From NCBI GenBank assembly GCA_025354885.1, contig JANXLY010000256.1:1-61959 (forward strand): 61,959 nucleotides of DNA, read 5' to 3'. This DNA comes from Acidobacteriota bacterium. GTDB lineage: Bacteria; Acidobacteriota; Terriglobia; Bryobacterales; Bryobacteraceae. The position numbers were made by a program, and so were the translations under genes. Shown here in pieces: positions 7,948 to 16,562 of this stretch. The notes beneath the pieces are model-generated. The model was not told where the DNA came from and made no database searches. It saw nothing but the letters and a program-made list of their open reading frames with translations. Within the stretch, counting starts at the first letter, position 1. Each line of letters starts with the position of its first letter.

Positions 7948-8435
7948 AATCGCAAGACCTTACGCTTAGCCTCGGCACGTTAAATAGTAGTGATACGAAG
8001 GCTGGACAGTATCTGGGGGCGAATTATGCCCATCGAATTGTACACAGCGATCTTTTTGCATTGAGTGGTCAAATTGATTTTTCGGCCAGCCCCAATCGAA
8101 AATACAGCCTTGTGAATCCGCTTGGATCTCGAGATGTGGCGAGCTTGTATGTGATTCCGGGTTTGCGGCTGAGCCTGCGTCCGGAAGCGAGGGTGTCGCC
8201 GTTTGTTGCCGGTGGCGTCGGGTATGCGGCTGATGAACAATCCGAGCTGCAACAGAATGGCGGCCGCTTTACAGCGGCACGAAACACAAACCATCTTGGT
8301 GGCGTGATCGGTGGTGGTATGGATCTCAAGATCTACCGCTTTGCCGGGTTGCGATTTGAGTTCAAAGATTACATCTCGCAAGGCCATAACTATGCAGCTG
8401 GGGTTGGTCTACACTTTCGTTGGGGAGGGAAATAG
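7911..8435 (+). CDS. small outer-membrane beta-barrel protein
   Basis: 174 residues with a short signal peptide (about 1-14, cut after GLAQS). The mature part alternates hydrophobic and polar residues in about eight strands, for example VASLYVIPGLRLSLRP and VSPFVAGGVGYAA, and ends with an aromatic-containing strand (GVGLHFRWGGK) near the C-terminus, as in OmpA/OmpW-size barrels. Role unknown. It lies divergently from, and overlapping, the ECF sigma gene, so it may be a target of that sigma factor. YceI follows with a one-base overlap. Confidence 0.65.
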   Translation: MLIPIVFALGLAQSQDLTLSLGTLNSSDTKAGQYLGANYAHRIVHSDLFALSGQIDFSASPNRKYSLVNPLGSRDVASLYVIPGLRLSLRPEARVSPFVAGGVGYAADEQSELQQNGGRFTAARNTNHLGGVIGGGMDLKIYRFAGLRFEFKDYISQGHNYAAGVGLHFRWGGK

Positions 8436-8896
8436 TGCTAATTGTTCCGGGTCCAGAAAATTATATTCGACTTGAAGTTTTGAAGACGGGTCTGATGAGA
8501 GGGAAGAAGCATGTTTTTGAGTTCCCTGTCTATCGCGGCAAGGGTGAGCGGAATCCGAACCGTTATGAGATTGCGCTCGATGCGAGGCGAATTGAGTGCA
8601 AGGATGATTGGCTGAAGCCCGACGACCTGAAGAAGGTGGCTGCTTATGCAGTGAAAGACATGCTCGATGCGGAACGACATCCGGAGATTGTGTACAAGTC
8701 GGAGAGTGGACTGCTGACGATTCGGGGGAAGAGTGCGCCGGTTGGAGTGGCTTATAAAGAATCATCGGCAAATGTTTTTGAAGGCGAGGCGACAGTGGAT
8801 ATGCGCCTGTTTGGATTGAAGCCGCCGACGGCGGCGTTGGGGGCGATCGGGACGGAGCCGTGGATGAAGCTGAGCTTTAGGGTTCGCGTGGTTTGA
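8435..8896 (+). CDS. YceI-family protein
   Basis: 153 residues from a GTG at 8435 that overlaps the TAG of the barrel gene (TAGTG) and follows a GGGAGG site; a TTG at 8420 is possible. Lipocalin-like YceI features are present: GPENYIRLEV, FEFPVYRGKGE, DDLKKVAAYAVKDMLDAERHPEIVY (cited as landmarks), and a final LSFRVRVV strand. The family binds polyisoprenoid or amphiphilic ligands. No signal peptide is visible, unlike most YceI proteins, so it may stay in the cytoplasm. Confidence 0.75.
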   Translation: MLIVPGPENYIRLEVLKTGLMRGKKHVFEFPVYRGKGERNPNRYEIALDARRIECKDDWLKPDDLKKVAAYAVKDMLDAERHPEIVYKSESGLLTIRGKSAPVGVAYKESSANVFEGEATVDMRLFGLKPPTAALGAIGTEPWMKLSFRVRVV

Positions 8897-8903
8897 TTAG
8901 GGA

Positions 8904-9209
8904 TTACTTTAGCCTGGGGTCAAATCGGAAAGGGGTGGACGGCAAGAAGCGGATTTTTTCGAAGGCAGGGTGACTGGGGTTGAGAAGATAAATTTGCTCC
9001 GCCAGCAGGATCGCCGAAGGCACGGCCAAGACTGCAGAACGACCTTGCTCAACCCATTTACGCGCAAGCTCTTGTGCGACTTGCTGGTCGCTCTTGGATG
9101 TCAATTTTAGTCAGGACGAAATCGCAGGGCAAAACAGAGTATTGAACCAGAATCTGAAAGATAGCAAGAGAAGCAGAGGAATTGAAGACAACCGGAAACA
9201 AATCGTCAC
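8904..9209 (-). pseudogene. decayed RES-domain toxin (NAD+ phosphorylase)
   Basis: On the minus strand a GTG at 9209 overlaps the stop of the antitoxin gene (GTGA), the usual RES-Xre arrangement, and begins VTICFRLSS like a RES toxin. The same frame meets a TGA after 32 codons, then reopens into the RES C-terminus: LAVPSAILLAEQIYLLNPSHPAF and FRFDPRLK. Total length is about 101 codons, while RES toxins have 150 or more, so the middle with the catalytic residues is missing. Non-functional toxin; only the C-terminal hallmark VPSA..NP.HP is intact. Confidence 0.65.
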
Positions 9210-9496
9210 AGGACTCCGTGTTCGAGTCTCCCTAACAAATTGATTACGGCTTGCCGACCTTTACGCGTTCCAATTCGTAAAATCGGTGTTGCATATTCGA
9301 GCGCGCGCACGGGAGTGCCCATCCACCGTAATGCGTCGTTCTTATCCCCGATCACATCAAAGGCCCGATTCAAAACCGAGGCCTCGTCGTCGGAGCTTTG
9401 CTTCTCGATTCGAGTCAAAGATGGTTTATCCGCAGCAAGCGCAATGCCCAAAGGGCGCTTCTTTATTTCGCGAGATTGTCTAAGTTCTTGTGCCAT
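9206..9496 (-). CDS. MbcA/ParS/Xre-type antitoxin (DUF2384), short form
   Basis: 96 residues. The C-terminal half is the toxin-binding domain of RES-Xre antitoxins: GDKNDALRWMGTPVRALEYATP, a conserved GTRKGRQAV turn and GRLEHGVL at the end. The N-terminal HTH found in full-length members (usually 120-160 residues) is absent, so it may have lost operator binding. The partner toxin next door is decayed. The start overlaps the 3' end of the yihY-like gene by 17 bp. Confidence 0.75.
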   Translation of the reverse strand: MAQELRQSREIKKRPLGIALAADKPSLTRIEKQSSDDEASVLNRAFDVIGDKNDALRWMGTPVRALEYATPILRIGTRKGRQAVINLLGRLEHGVL

Positions 9497-10349
9497 CGGC
9501 GTCTAATTTGAAGCTATTCGATGTGGAGGGCGGGTGCGAAATCGATTCCGCGTCGAGGCCGAGCTCGTCGGCTTTGCGTGCGCTCCATTCTGCGCCGCCG
9601 AGGACGAGCATGCTGAAGATGAAGCTCCAGAGCAGGATCGTTACCGAGTGACCGAACGGGCCGTATTCGTGAGTCATTTTGGCGAAGAGCCAGGGCCAGA
9701 TCAGCATGTTCAGCAGTTTCATTGCTTCGATCGCCAAGCCAACAAATATGGAGGCGACGAAAGCTAGCAAAGGAGGTACCTTTCCGTTTGGCAACAGCCA
9801 GTAGGTGAGGAAGACGATTCCAATTGTGATGGGGAGCGAGGCTATTTTGTAAACGATTGCGCTGAGCCAGCCGATTTTGATTACCGGTACGGCAGCGACG
9901 CTGGTTGCCAGCCACAGAAAGCCGCAGCCCAGAATGAGTCCCTGACTGATGAGCTGGTTTTTAAGGAAGCTGCGGTTTTTTTTGATGCCCCAGATTCGAT
10001 TTAGGGCGACCTCAAGCGGCATGAAGATTCCGTTGGCGGTGAAGAGCAGGAGCAGCATCGAGACCCAGCTCAACGCTTTGCCATTCGTGTAGACAGCCAT
10101 CTGCAGATTGCGTACGAGGAAGGCGCCGGTCTCGCCCGCGAAATAATCCTGCAAGCCGATGTAGATGCCCTTCTCCACGCTGAACCAGTGGAGGGCAAAG
10201 CGGATGATGCTGGTCATGACGATCAGAAAGGGGAAGAAACTGAGGAGGACGTTGGCGGCGAAACTGAAGGAATAGACGTGGACTTCGGTTTCTGTCCAGA
10301 AATGAAGAGTGGGTTTGAGCGCGGGCCAGAGGCGTTTCAGTCTTGCCAT
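9480..10349 (-). CDS. YihY/BrkB-family inner-membrane protein
   Basis: 289 residues with six predicted membrane helices. The N-terminus has the family opening (HVYSFSFAANVLLSFFPFLIVM, about 24-45) and the middle has GIFMPLEVALNRIWGIKKNRSF, the diagnostic ALNRIWG motif. Despite the historical name of virulence factor BrkB and ribonuclease BN, the function is unknown. It overlaps the end of the GMC oxidoreductase gene upstream by 13 bp and the antitoxin gene downstream. Confidence 0.87.
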   Translation of the reverse strand: MARLKRLWPALKPTLHFWTETEVHVYSFSFAANVLLSFFPFLIVMTSIIRFALHWFSVEKGIYIGLQDYFAGETGAFLVRNLQMAVYTNGKALSWVSMLLLLFTANGIFMPLEVALNRIWGIKKNRSFLKNQLISQGLILGCGFLWLATSVAAVPVIKIGWLSAIVYKIASLPITIGIVFLTYWLLPNGKVPPLLAFVASIFVGLAIEAMKLLNMLIWPWLFAKMTHEYGPFGHSVTILLWSFIFSMLVLGGAEWSARKADELGLDAESISHPPSTSNSFKLDADGTRT

Positions 10350-11959
10350 GTGTTGTTTTTCATGAGTTGGACAACGCGTTCGCTAGAGCGTAAGGCGAAG
10401 GCGAGGATGGTGAGCGTGGGGTTCTGATTCCCTGCCGTGACGAAGGGAGCACCGTCGTTGATGAAGAGGTTGGCCACATCGTGGGACTGGCTCCATTTAT
10501 TGGTAACGCTCACACGCGGATCTTTGCCCATGCGGGCAGTGCCGACATAGTGAATGGAGTGCCCATAGGGATCGGGTTTGGGATTGGCGTTGGGCAGCAT
10601 TTCGGCTCCGGCTTTGTGGAGGATTTCATTGCCTACTTCGATCATGTCCTTGAACATGGCGCGTTCATTATCGTGCCATGAATAGTGGAAGCGTGCGGCG
10701 GGGATACCGGCGTCGTCCTTGAGTGTGGGGTCGAGTTCGATTCTATTGTTTTTGTAGGGGAGCACTTCGCCTTGAAACTGTACGCTCACGCCGGCAGTGT
10801 AATAGGAGCGAACGGAATCCATCCACTGCTTTCCGTAACCTGGGATCTGATTGCCGATCAGGGTGAATTCGCTGGTGCCGCCGGTGGGGAAGATCTGGTA
10901 ACCGCGAATGAATTTGGAGCCACGCCAGTTTTCAGTGAGATCGGGGATAAAGACGTGGGCACCGTTGCCATCTTCGTTGGTGACCTTGCGGTTCATGAGT
11001 TGGGGTAAGTGTCCGCCTACAGCGGTGTAGAGGTGTTCACTGAGATAACGGCCGACGAGGCCGCTGGAGTTGGCGATTTTCGAATTGAGGAGGATGTGCG
11101 AGCTTTCGATTGCCCCAGCGCAGAGAATGAAAGTTTTGGCCTGGACTTCCCTCCATTCGCGTTTTTCGGTGTCGAAATAGTGGACGGTCTTGATGCGGCC
11201 TTCGGGGCCGAGATCGAAGGAGCGGACGCGCGCGTTGGTGATGAGGTCGAGCTTGCCGGTGTTGCGGGCGGCGAGGACGAAAACGCGGAGGGAATCGAAT
11301 TTAGAGCCGGAATCGCAACCCTGCCAGCATGGGCCGCAATAGTGACAGGCGGGACGGCCCCTATGGTCCTGGCTGAGGATGGCTTTAGGGATGGGAAGTA
11401 CTTTGAGACCGCGGCCCAAAGATTCGCAGGCTTTGGTGAGCAGGACTTCAGCGGGCTTGGGTCGAAAAGGTGCGAGGCCCTTGTTGAGCGGAAAAGCGCC
11501 GACAGCCTCGACGGTGGAAGAGACACCTATCATTTCCTCGACGCGATCATAGAAGGGCGCGATTTCGTCATAAGTGAGCGGCCATTTGGTGTCGAAATCG
11601 TCTTTGGGCTGGAATTCGTTGGGGCCGAAGCGAGGCGTTACGCCAGCCCAGAAAAGACTCTTGCCGCCTACGGCGCGCATGCGCCAGAAATCGAAACGTT
11701 CGCCGCCCGCGACCGAGTAAGGCTCTTTTTTGTTGTCGGCGAGAAAGCCGGTCTCGGTGAGCCACTCCTGGAAATAATCGCCACGGAGGCCACGATTGGG
11801 GAGATTCCAGCGACGGAGACGATGTGCGGGGAATTGCGCAACGCTCTTCATGGGGCCGGCTTCGAGCATGGCGCAGTCGAGCCCCGCTTTGGTGAGAACA
11901 CTGGCGGTGATGCCGCCGGAGGCACCAGAGCCGATGATGCAGACGTCGTAAACCTTCAT
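10337..11959 (-). CDS. GMC-family FAD oxidoreductase
   Basis: 540 residues. The FAD dinucleotide motif IIGSGASGG is at about 8-16, with a second GMC block ([17 protein letters not shown]) near 116. A cysteine cluster ([17 protein letters not shown]) lies in the middle, and the C-terminal [12 protein letters not shown] plus [10 protein letters not shown] supply the catalytic His/Asn region. The adjacent small Tat subunit indicates a membrane-bound gluconate-2-dehydrogenase-like complex that oxidises a polyol or sugar and passes electrons to a cytochrome. No cytochrome subunit gene is present here. Confidence 0.88.
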   Translation of the reverse strand: MKVYDVCIIGSGASGGITASVLTKAGLDCAMLEAGPMKSVAQFPAHRLRRWNLPNRGLRGDYFQEWLTETGFLADNKKEPYSVAGGERFDFWRMRAVGGKSLFWAGVTPRFGPNEFQPKDDFDTKWPLTYDEIAPFYDRVEEMIGVSSTVEAVGAFPLNKGLAPFRPKPAEVLLTKACESLGRGLKVLPIPKAILSQDHRGRPACHYCGPCWQGCDSGSKFDSLRVFVLAARNTGKLDLITNARVRSFDLGPEGRIKTVHYFDTEKREWREVQAKTFILCAGAIESSHILLNSKIANSSGLVGRYLSEHLYTAVGGHLPQLMNRKVTNEDGNGAHVFIPDLTENWRGSKFIRGYQIFPTGGTSEFTLIGNQIPGYGKQWMDSVRSYYTAGVSVQFQGEVLPYKNNRIELDPTLKDDAGIPAARFHYSWHDNERAMFKDMIEVGNEILHKAGAEMLPNANPKPDPYGHSIHYVGTARMGKDPRVSVTNKWSQSHDVANLFINDGAPFVTAGNQNPTLTILAFALRSSERVVQLMKNNTWQD

Positions 11960-11961
11960 GG

Positions 11962-12504
11962 CTAGCTCCTCGAACGCAGCAGCGGCTTGTAGTTTGAGGG
12001 AACAGTAAAGGCTTCGCCCTGATAGCCGGGGAATTCGCGAAGGAAGGTCATGCCCTGATAGCCCAACTCTTTGAGGATGCCTTCTTCGGAGGTGTAAAAA
12101 GCGGTGGTGATGGCAGTTTTGAAGAGTACGAAGAATTGGTCGTCGCGTGTTTTTGGCTGGAACTCATTGGCAGCGAGGCTTGCGAGCAGAGTGTCAGCGT
12201 CTTTAGCCTTGGCCCAGGCAGCGAGGCCAGCGCGCCATGAGCGCTGTAAGGAGGGAGCGGCACTCGAGAGGACGTGATCCACGTAGGCTTCGACATGGGC
12301 CGCCGCCGCCCCGCCACTGCAGTCTGAGGGAGGGATGAGAATGGCGGCAAAGTGTTGAATCGTCGAGGTTTCCGCAGGAGTCAAGATCTTTAAGCTGGAA
12401 TCTGATTTTGTAGCAGGAACCTGGGGGTGCTGGTGGGCTTGATCCTCTGCTTTTGCCCAAAGTGCGAGGGCAAGGCTGATTGCGGTTCGTCTTGAGTACT
12501 GCAT
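11962..12504 (-). CDS. gluconate 2-dehydrogenase subunit 3 family protein
   Basis: 180 residues. The N-terminus has a Tat-like signal (SRRTAISLALALWAKA). The body matches the small subunit of GMC dehydrogenases: LTPAETSTIQHFAAILIPPSD, then a helical region, and MTFLREFPGYQG near the end. It would be exported through Tat and carry or stabilise the GMC subunit in the periplasm. It starts 2 bp before the GMC gene, so they form one operon. Divergent from the AAA+ ATPase gene. Confidence 0.82.
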   Translation of the reverse strand: MQYSRRTAISLALALWAKAEDQAHQHPQVPATKSDSSLKILTPAETSTIQHFAAILIPPSDCSGGAAAAHVEAYVDHVLSSAAPSLQRSWRAGLAAWAKAKDADTLLASLAANEFQPKTRDDQFFVLFKTAITTAFYTSEEGILKELGYQGMTFLREFPGYQGEAFTVPSNYKPLLRSRS

Positions 12505-12568
12505 GTCGATACTTTAGCGTGACATCCCTAAGGTCTTTTCATGTTTTTGCCGATATTCGAGCCTGCCC

Positions 12569-14059
12569 ATGAATTCTGAACTTGAGTCTTACTCGTTTAT
12601 CGAACCCGCAGAGGTGCGGCCTGAAGCTGAGGCTAGTTGGTCCGAAACTGAGCCAGGATGGCCCGAAGCAGAGGCTGTCTGGCCGCCAGCAGACACAGTG
12701 CGCGCTGAATCTGAACCATACAGAATTCAGGTTGGTACGCAGCCGGAATTACGTAACGACGGATTACCAACCCCGAACGCGCCCTCCACGATGGCCGAGG
12801 CGGGAATCGCCGAGTCTACAGTTGAGCAACTGATCCTGAAGCATCTCTTCTACAAAGGGGAGGCGATGGGTCGCGATCTTTCCAATTCGCTTGGCCTCAA
12901 GTACAGCGTGATCGAGCCATTGGTGGATGTGATGAAGCGAAACCATCTCATCACGGCAAAGCGGTCGATGGGCATGGGCAACATGTCGAGCGTATTTGTT
13001 CTTTCTGAAGCAGGCCGGAAGCTGGCACAGCAATATATCGAAGTGAATTCTTATGCGGGTGCGGCGCCGGTGAGCCTGGATGAGTATTGCGAGTTGGTGC
13101 GTCTGCAAAGGCATGAGCCGGGTTGGCTGAACAAGGATTCACTCGACCAGGCGTATCGCCATATGGTGGTGAGTGAAGACATCCTCAGTCAGATCGGACC
13201 GGCAGTGAATTCCGGGAAGAGCTTTTTGATCTATGGGCAACCGGGAAACGGAAAGACATTTCTCGCTGAAGCCCTGTTCAATATCAATACAACGCCGATT
13301 TACATCCCTTACGCTATCGAGTGTCAAGGGCAAATTATTCAGGTCTACGACCCGCTCTATCATGAGCCACTGGATGCGCCGAGCGACGGATTATCGATTT
13401 TGGCGACTGCGATCAGCGAGAGTTTTCCCTACGACAAGCGCTATTTCCGATCGAAGCGGCCCTTCATTACAACGGGTGGCGAACTGACAATGAGCCATCT
13501 CGATTTGAGCTTCAATCCGGCGAGCAAGATTTACGATGCTCCCTTTCAGCTCAAGGCGAACAACGGGATTTATCTGATTGATGACTTTGGCCGCCAGAAA
13601 GTGACTCCGTCGGAAGTTCTGAATCGCTGGATTGTACCGATGGAACGCAAGATCGATTATTTGAATTTTCAGCAGGGTGGCAAGATTACCGTTCCGTTTG
13701 AATGCTTTCTGGTGTTTTCGACCAATTTGAATCCTGAGCAATTGGGCGATGAGGCATTTCTAAGACGTATTCAATACAAGATGTTTTTGAAGAGTCCGGG
13801 CGAAGCGGAATTTGCTGAGATCTTTGAGCAGTTTTGCAAGAAAGTGGATATTCCATTTGGGCCGAACCTGATTGGGAAGTTCCTGACGAAGTATTATCGC
13901 AATGGAAAGAAGCGGCTGAGGCGCTGTCATCCGCGCGACGTGATTACACACGCGGTGGACCATATCCGGTTTGAGCGGCTCCAGTGGGTATTGACCGAAG
14001 AGGTGCTGGATCATGCGTTTACGAGTTGCTTTACGACGCTCAGCCATCTTGACGATTAG
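12569..14059 (+). CDS. AAA+ ATPase with N-terminal winged-helix segment
   Basis: 496 residues. Residues about 10-50 are acidic and Trp-rich with a repeated W(S/P)E(T/A)E pattern. A winged-helix-like region follows (about 80-150: AEAGIAESTVEQLILKHLF and GMGNMSSVFVLSEAGR). The ATPase core has Walker A GQPGNGKT (about 224-231), Walker B IYLIDDFG (about 340) and a sensor I strand FLVFSTNLNP. The C-terminal part is helical. The target is unknown; related ATPases occur near pilus or secretion genes, but none are here. Confidence 0.72.
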   Translation: MNSELESYSFIEPAEVRPEAEASWSETEPGWPEAEAVWPPADTVRAESEPYRIQVGTQPELRNDGLPTPNAPSTMAEAGIAESTVEQLILKHLFYKGEAMGRDLSNSLGLKYSVIEPLVDVMKRNHLITAKRSMGMGNMSSVFVLSEAGRKLAQQYIEVNSYAGAAPVSLDEYCELVRLQRHEPGWLNKDSLDQAYRHMVVSEDILSQIGPAVNSGKSFLIYGQPGNGKTFLAEALFNINTTPIYIPYAIECQGQIIQVYDPLYHEPLDAPSDGLSILATAISESFPYDKRYFRSKRPFITTGGELTMSHLDLSFNPASKIYDAPFQLKANNGIYLIDDFGRQKVTPSEVLNRWIVPMERKIDYLNFQQGGKITVPFECFLVFSTNLNPEQLGDEAFLRRIQYKMFLKSPGEAEFAEIFEQFCKKVDIPFGPNLIGKFLTKYYRNGKKRLRRCHPRDVITHAVDHIRFERLQWVLTEEVLDHAFTSCFTTLSHLDD

Positions 14060-14197
14060 ATCCGTTCTCGACGATCTCGCAGCAGGGCGATGCCCGAGCC
14101 CCTCTGCCCAATTAGTGGTTTGTCCAGAGAGGTCTAGGGGGAGTTGCGCGTCTTTTGGACGCAGAGCTGCGGGCCCTGAGAATCGTGACTAGCAGGT

Positions 14198-14249
14198 GAC
14201 AGACAAGCAGGACAGACAAGCAGGACAGGCAAGCAGGACAGACAAGCAG
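14198..14249. repeat. 13-bp tandem repeat, four copies, at the ISKra4 insertion point
   Basis: The unit GACAGACAAGCAG occurs four times head to tail (third copy has GACAGG). The last 9 bases, GACAAGCAG at 14241-14249, recur at 16078-16086 on the other side of the ISKra4 element. The repeat lies about 140 bp after the AAA+ ATPase stop. Confidence 0.8.
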
Positions 14250-14273
14250 GGGTGCGCGACATAGAAGTGGAGA

Positions 14274-15518
14274 TCAAGCTACCCGGCGGGACTCCCAGTA
14301 GTTTTCGAAGCGGCCATTCAGGTGAGAGCAGCGGAGGGCGAGGATGGAGTTGGCACCGTTGATGGTCCAGAACATGCCGGATTGTTTGAGTCGTTGGCCG
14401 ATAACGGATTTGCAGCCAGCTTCGATGACGCCGGATCCGACGAAGAGGTGTTGTTTGCGCAACTGGGGATAGTTCATGCGAGTGGCGTTGTTGGCGAAGT
14501 AGTCGGCCTCGTTGCGGATTTTCTTGGCCAGATCGGCATCTGCGGTGTGAATGGACCGAAGCGCTGCGACGAGTTTGGCGATCTTGCCCTTGTCGAGCCA
14601 ACGCTTCTGATGCAGGCCGATCCAAGCGTTGCGGCGCTTGGCGTGTTGGGGATGCAAGAGCCGGGCTAAGTTCCACAGATGCTGGCGAGCGTGGAAGAGA
14701 TCGACGATTTGGATGGCAGCGGGAAAGTGCTGCTGGGCGAGATTCCAGATCCATTCGGCACCGTCGCCGAGGACGACCTTCTTTTGGGCGCGGCTCCAGC
14801 CACGGTTCCAGGCCTCAAGGTAGAGGCGCTTGCCGAACTGCTCGGCGTTCTCGATGGCACCGGTGTAGTTGGTGGAATCGGGATCGCGAATCGCGAAGCC
14901 AGCGTCCTCCCACTTGGTTTGCGTGAACACGCAGCCGAGCTTGGCTTCGCGTGTATGCGCCGGTAAGCCGTCGATCTTACCCTTGCGGCCTACCGTTTCT
15001 TTCTTCACGACGGGCACGCCGGTGCCGTCCATCTGGATATAGAGGATGGGTACTGGCTCGCCGATCACGATGGGCAGATGGAGTTGCACGGCACGATCCA
15101 TCTCATGTTGCTCTTGCCGCGCGATGTCCGCGCCGATAGCTTCGGCCACGCGCTCGACCGATTTGGCGGTCACCTGCAAACCTGCCAGCAACCGCAGTTG
15201 CTCACGACCCTGATCGAAGGGAGCTTGCTGGCCCACCAGGGCTTGCATGCGGCGCACGTCGGGCGAGAACGAGGTGTCCACCATGTCGAGTTGGGCGTCG
15301 GCGGGAAACTGGCCTTGCTGGCAATGCGGGCATAGATAATAGGGGCGTGCGGCAACCACCTCGCCGAGCACCGTGAGAATGGTCTTGGAGCGCAACTCGC
15401 GATAGCGTGCCTGGTGGCCGCACCCACAGGGAATCGTGCGTTGCTCCGGCGCGGGAAACCGCAGCAACTCGGTTAACGCACAGGCTCCAGCCTGATGCAG
15501 TGCCGAGCGCACCAACAT
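14274..15518 (-). CDS. ISKra4-family transposase (ORF2)
   Basis: 414 residues from the ATG at 15518. Family landmarks: a zinc ribbon (CGCGHQ, then CPHCQQGQFP), FSPDVRRMQALVG, the first Asp in YIQMDGTGVPV, TREAKLGCVFTQT, VVLGDGAEWIWN with the second Asp, QIVDLFHARQHLW, and the C-terminal GSGVIEAGCKSVIGQRLKQSGMFW with the Glu (landmarks only). The same frame is open without any start codon back to an A7 run at 15632-15626 inside ORF1, so the full protein is probably a -1 frameshift fusion. Intact and possibly active. Confidence 0.93.
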   Translation of the reverse strand: MLVRSALHQAGACALTELLRFPAPEQRTIPCGCGHQARYRELRSKTILTVLGEVVAARPYYLCPHCQQGQFPADAQLDMVDTSFSPDVRRMQALVGQQAPFDQGREQLRLLAGLQVTAKSVERVAEAIGADIARQEQHEMDRAVQLHLPIVIGEPVPILYIQMDGTGVPVVKKETVGRKGKIDGLPAHTREAKLGCVFTQTKWEDAGFAIRDPDSTNYTGAIENAEQFGKRLYLEAWNRGWSRAQKKVVLGDGAEWIWNLAQQHFPAAIQIVDLFHARQHLWNLARLLHPQHAKRRNAWIGLHQKRWLDKGKIAKLVAALRSIHTADADLAKKIRNEADYFANNATRMNYPQLRKQHLFVGSGVIEAGCKSVIGQRLKQSGMFWTINGANSILALRCSHLNGRFENYWESRRVA

Positions 15519-15586
15519 CTCGACGGCTTCCAGATCCAGGTGCCCGGTCTTGCGCGCACCGGTGAAAATCGTCTGGAGCAGTTGTT

Positions 15587-15988
15587 CTACTTCGCGCGCG
15601 ACTTCCCGCTGGATGGCGTCAGCCGTTTTTTTCCCTGCGGGCTCAGGGAAGCTTCTTCGACGGGCCGCAGCCGACAGATCTTTTCGTTGACCTCAAGGAA
15701 GGAGCGGTTCAGTTCCTGGAACTTGCGAAATTCCGCGATCTCTCGTTCCGCCTTGCGCACCGCAGCCGGGGTAGGCAGGGCTTCGCTGATGGTCTTGCCC
15801 CGTGTCTTGTAGGTGAGACGGAGCGTGGGACCGTGGCCAGGGTCATCGGGCTGAGCGCAATGGCAGGTCGGCTTCCCGCAACGACGCACGATGCCGGTGA
15901 CCGATCCAGGGCGAAGGTCGGTTAACTGGGAGAGTTTGGCGGCCAGCAGGGAACGCTGCTGTTCCAGGGCCGAGAGGGACTGTAGCAT
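15587..15988 (-). CDS. DUF6788-like accessory ORF1 of the ISKra4 element
   Basis: 133 residues. A helical N-terminus is followed by a Cys motif RRCGKPTCHCA (about 34-44) with a GHGP turn, then a long helix (AEREIAEFRKFQELNRSFLEVNE, landmark). This resembles small DUF6788 proteins found with transposases; a zinc-binding DNA contact is plausible. In its last 15 codons it reads GGA AAA AAA CGG; a -1 slip there enters the transposase frame. A homologous ORF opens the neighbouring IS. Confidence 0.75.
   Translation of the reverse strand: MLQSLSALEQQRSLLAAKLSQLTDLRPGSVTGIVRRCGKPTCHCAQPDDPGHGPTLRLTYKTRGKTISEALPTPAAVRKAEREIAEFRKFQELNRSFLEVNEKICRLRPVEEASLSPQGKKRLTPSSGKSRAK
15624..15634 (-). promoter_or_regulatory. 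A7 slippery site for -1 frameshifting (ORF1 to transposase)
   Basis: On the minus strand GGAAAAAAACG contains seven A. ORF1 reads GGA AAA AAA CGG; slipping back one base gives ACG GCT GAC and continues in frame with the transposase ATG 36 codons later. A AAA AAA fits the X XXY YYZ slippery rule; transcript slippage on A7 is an alternative. Confidence 0.65.
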
Positions 15989-16226
15989 GGGGACTCCTTC
16001 TGTATGTAGTATATACGTTCAGAATAGAGCCACACAAAAGGAGAACGTGCAAATCGTCATTTTGAAGTCGCGCACCCGACAAGCAGGGGTGCGCAACCAG
16101 AACTTTTATGCGGTCCAAACATTTGATTTCATTGTTGTTTGGAGCCGAAGCGAGTTCTTGAGCATATTCGCAATGTGTTTTAGGTCTTGCTTTATCTGTT
16201 GATCTTATATACTATGCGTACAAGAC

Positions 16227-16562
16227 ATGACCTCCCGTCTCAGCCGTGCCGAACTCTCCCCCACCGAGCGGTCTCTCCGTTCCCGCATTGCGCAAATCGC
16301 CTCCAGTGAGCGGCTTCTTCACGGGACCCTGTCAGAACGCTCCAGCAAGTGCGGAAAGCCCAACTGCCGGTGCGCCAATGGCGAGGGACATGCATCGTTG
16401 TATCTGGTGCAGAGCGACGCCGGTAAGGTGCGCCAGCTCTGCATTCCAAAGGCGCTGCAGGACCCGGTTCGCCAAGCCGTCGGCGAGTTCCAACAGATGC
16501 AACGTCTCCTACTGGAAGTTTCCGAATTGGAGTGGAAACGCTTCCTGGCAAGGAAGGGCTGA
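16227..16562 (+). CDS. DUF6788-like accessory ORF of the second IS
   Basis: 111 residues. [17 protein letters not shown] (about 43-59) matches the Cys motif of the ISKra4 ORF1, and both continue with a helix ending in an EF..(M/F)Q.L..EV.E pattern. The ORF overlaps the transposase ORF by 31 bp in the -1 frame, so it either couples to a GTG restart or produces a fusion by slippage. It has the same position relative to an unrelated transposase as its homologue next door. Confidence 0.7.
   Translation: MTSRLSRAELSPTERSLRSRIAQIASSERLLHGTLSERSSKCGKPNCRCANGEGHASLYLVQSDAGKVRQLCIPKALQDPVRQAVGEFQQMQRLLLEVSELEWKRFLARKG

Larger units (their letters stand above)
14250..16077 (-). mobile_element. ISKra4-family insertion sequence, complete
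   Basis: The left end GGGTGCGCGACATAGAAGTG (14250-14269) and the reversed right end GGGTGCGCGACTTCAAAATG (16077 inward) match at 16 of 20 positions. Flanks carry a 9-bp direct repeat GACAAGCAG (14241-14249 and 16078-16086), within the 8-9 bp range of the family. Total 1828 bp with two overlapping ORFs on the minus strand. Ends and duplication are seen directly; the family comes from the transposase. Confidence 0.85.

Noticed and set aside
11009..11965. Plus-strand open frame of 318 codons over the GMC gene
   Set aside because: Antisense shadow; the GMC frame has full motifs.
14195..14252. CRISPR-like array at the 13-bp repeats
   Set aside because: Units are contiguous with no spacers.
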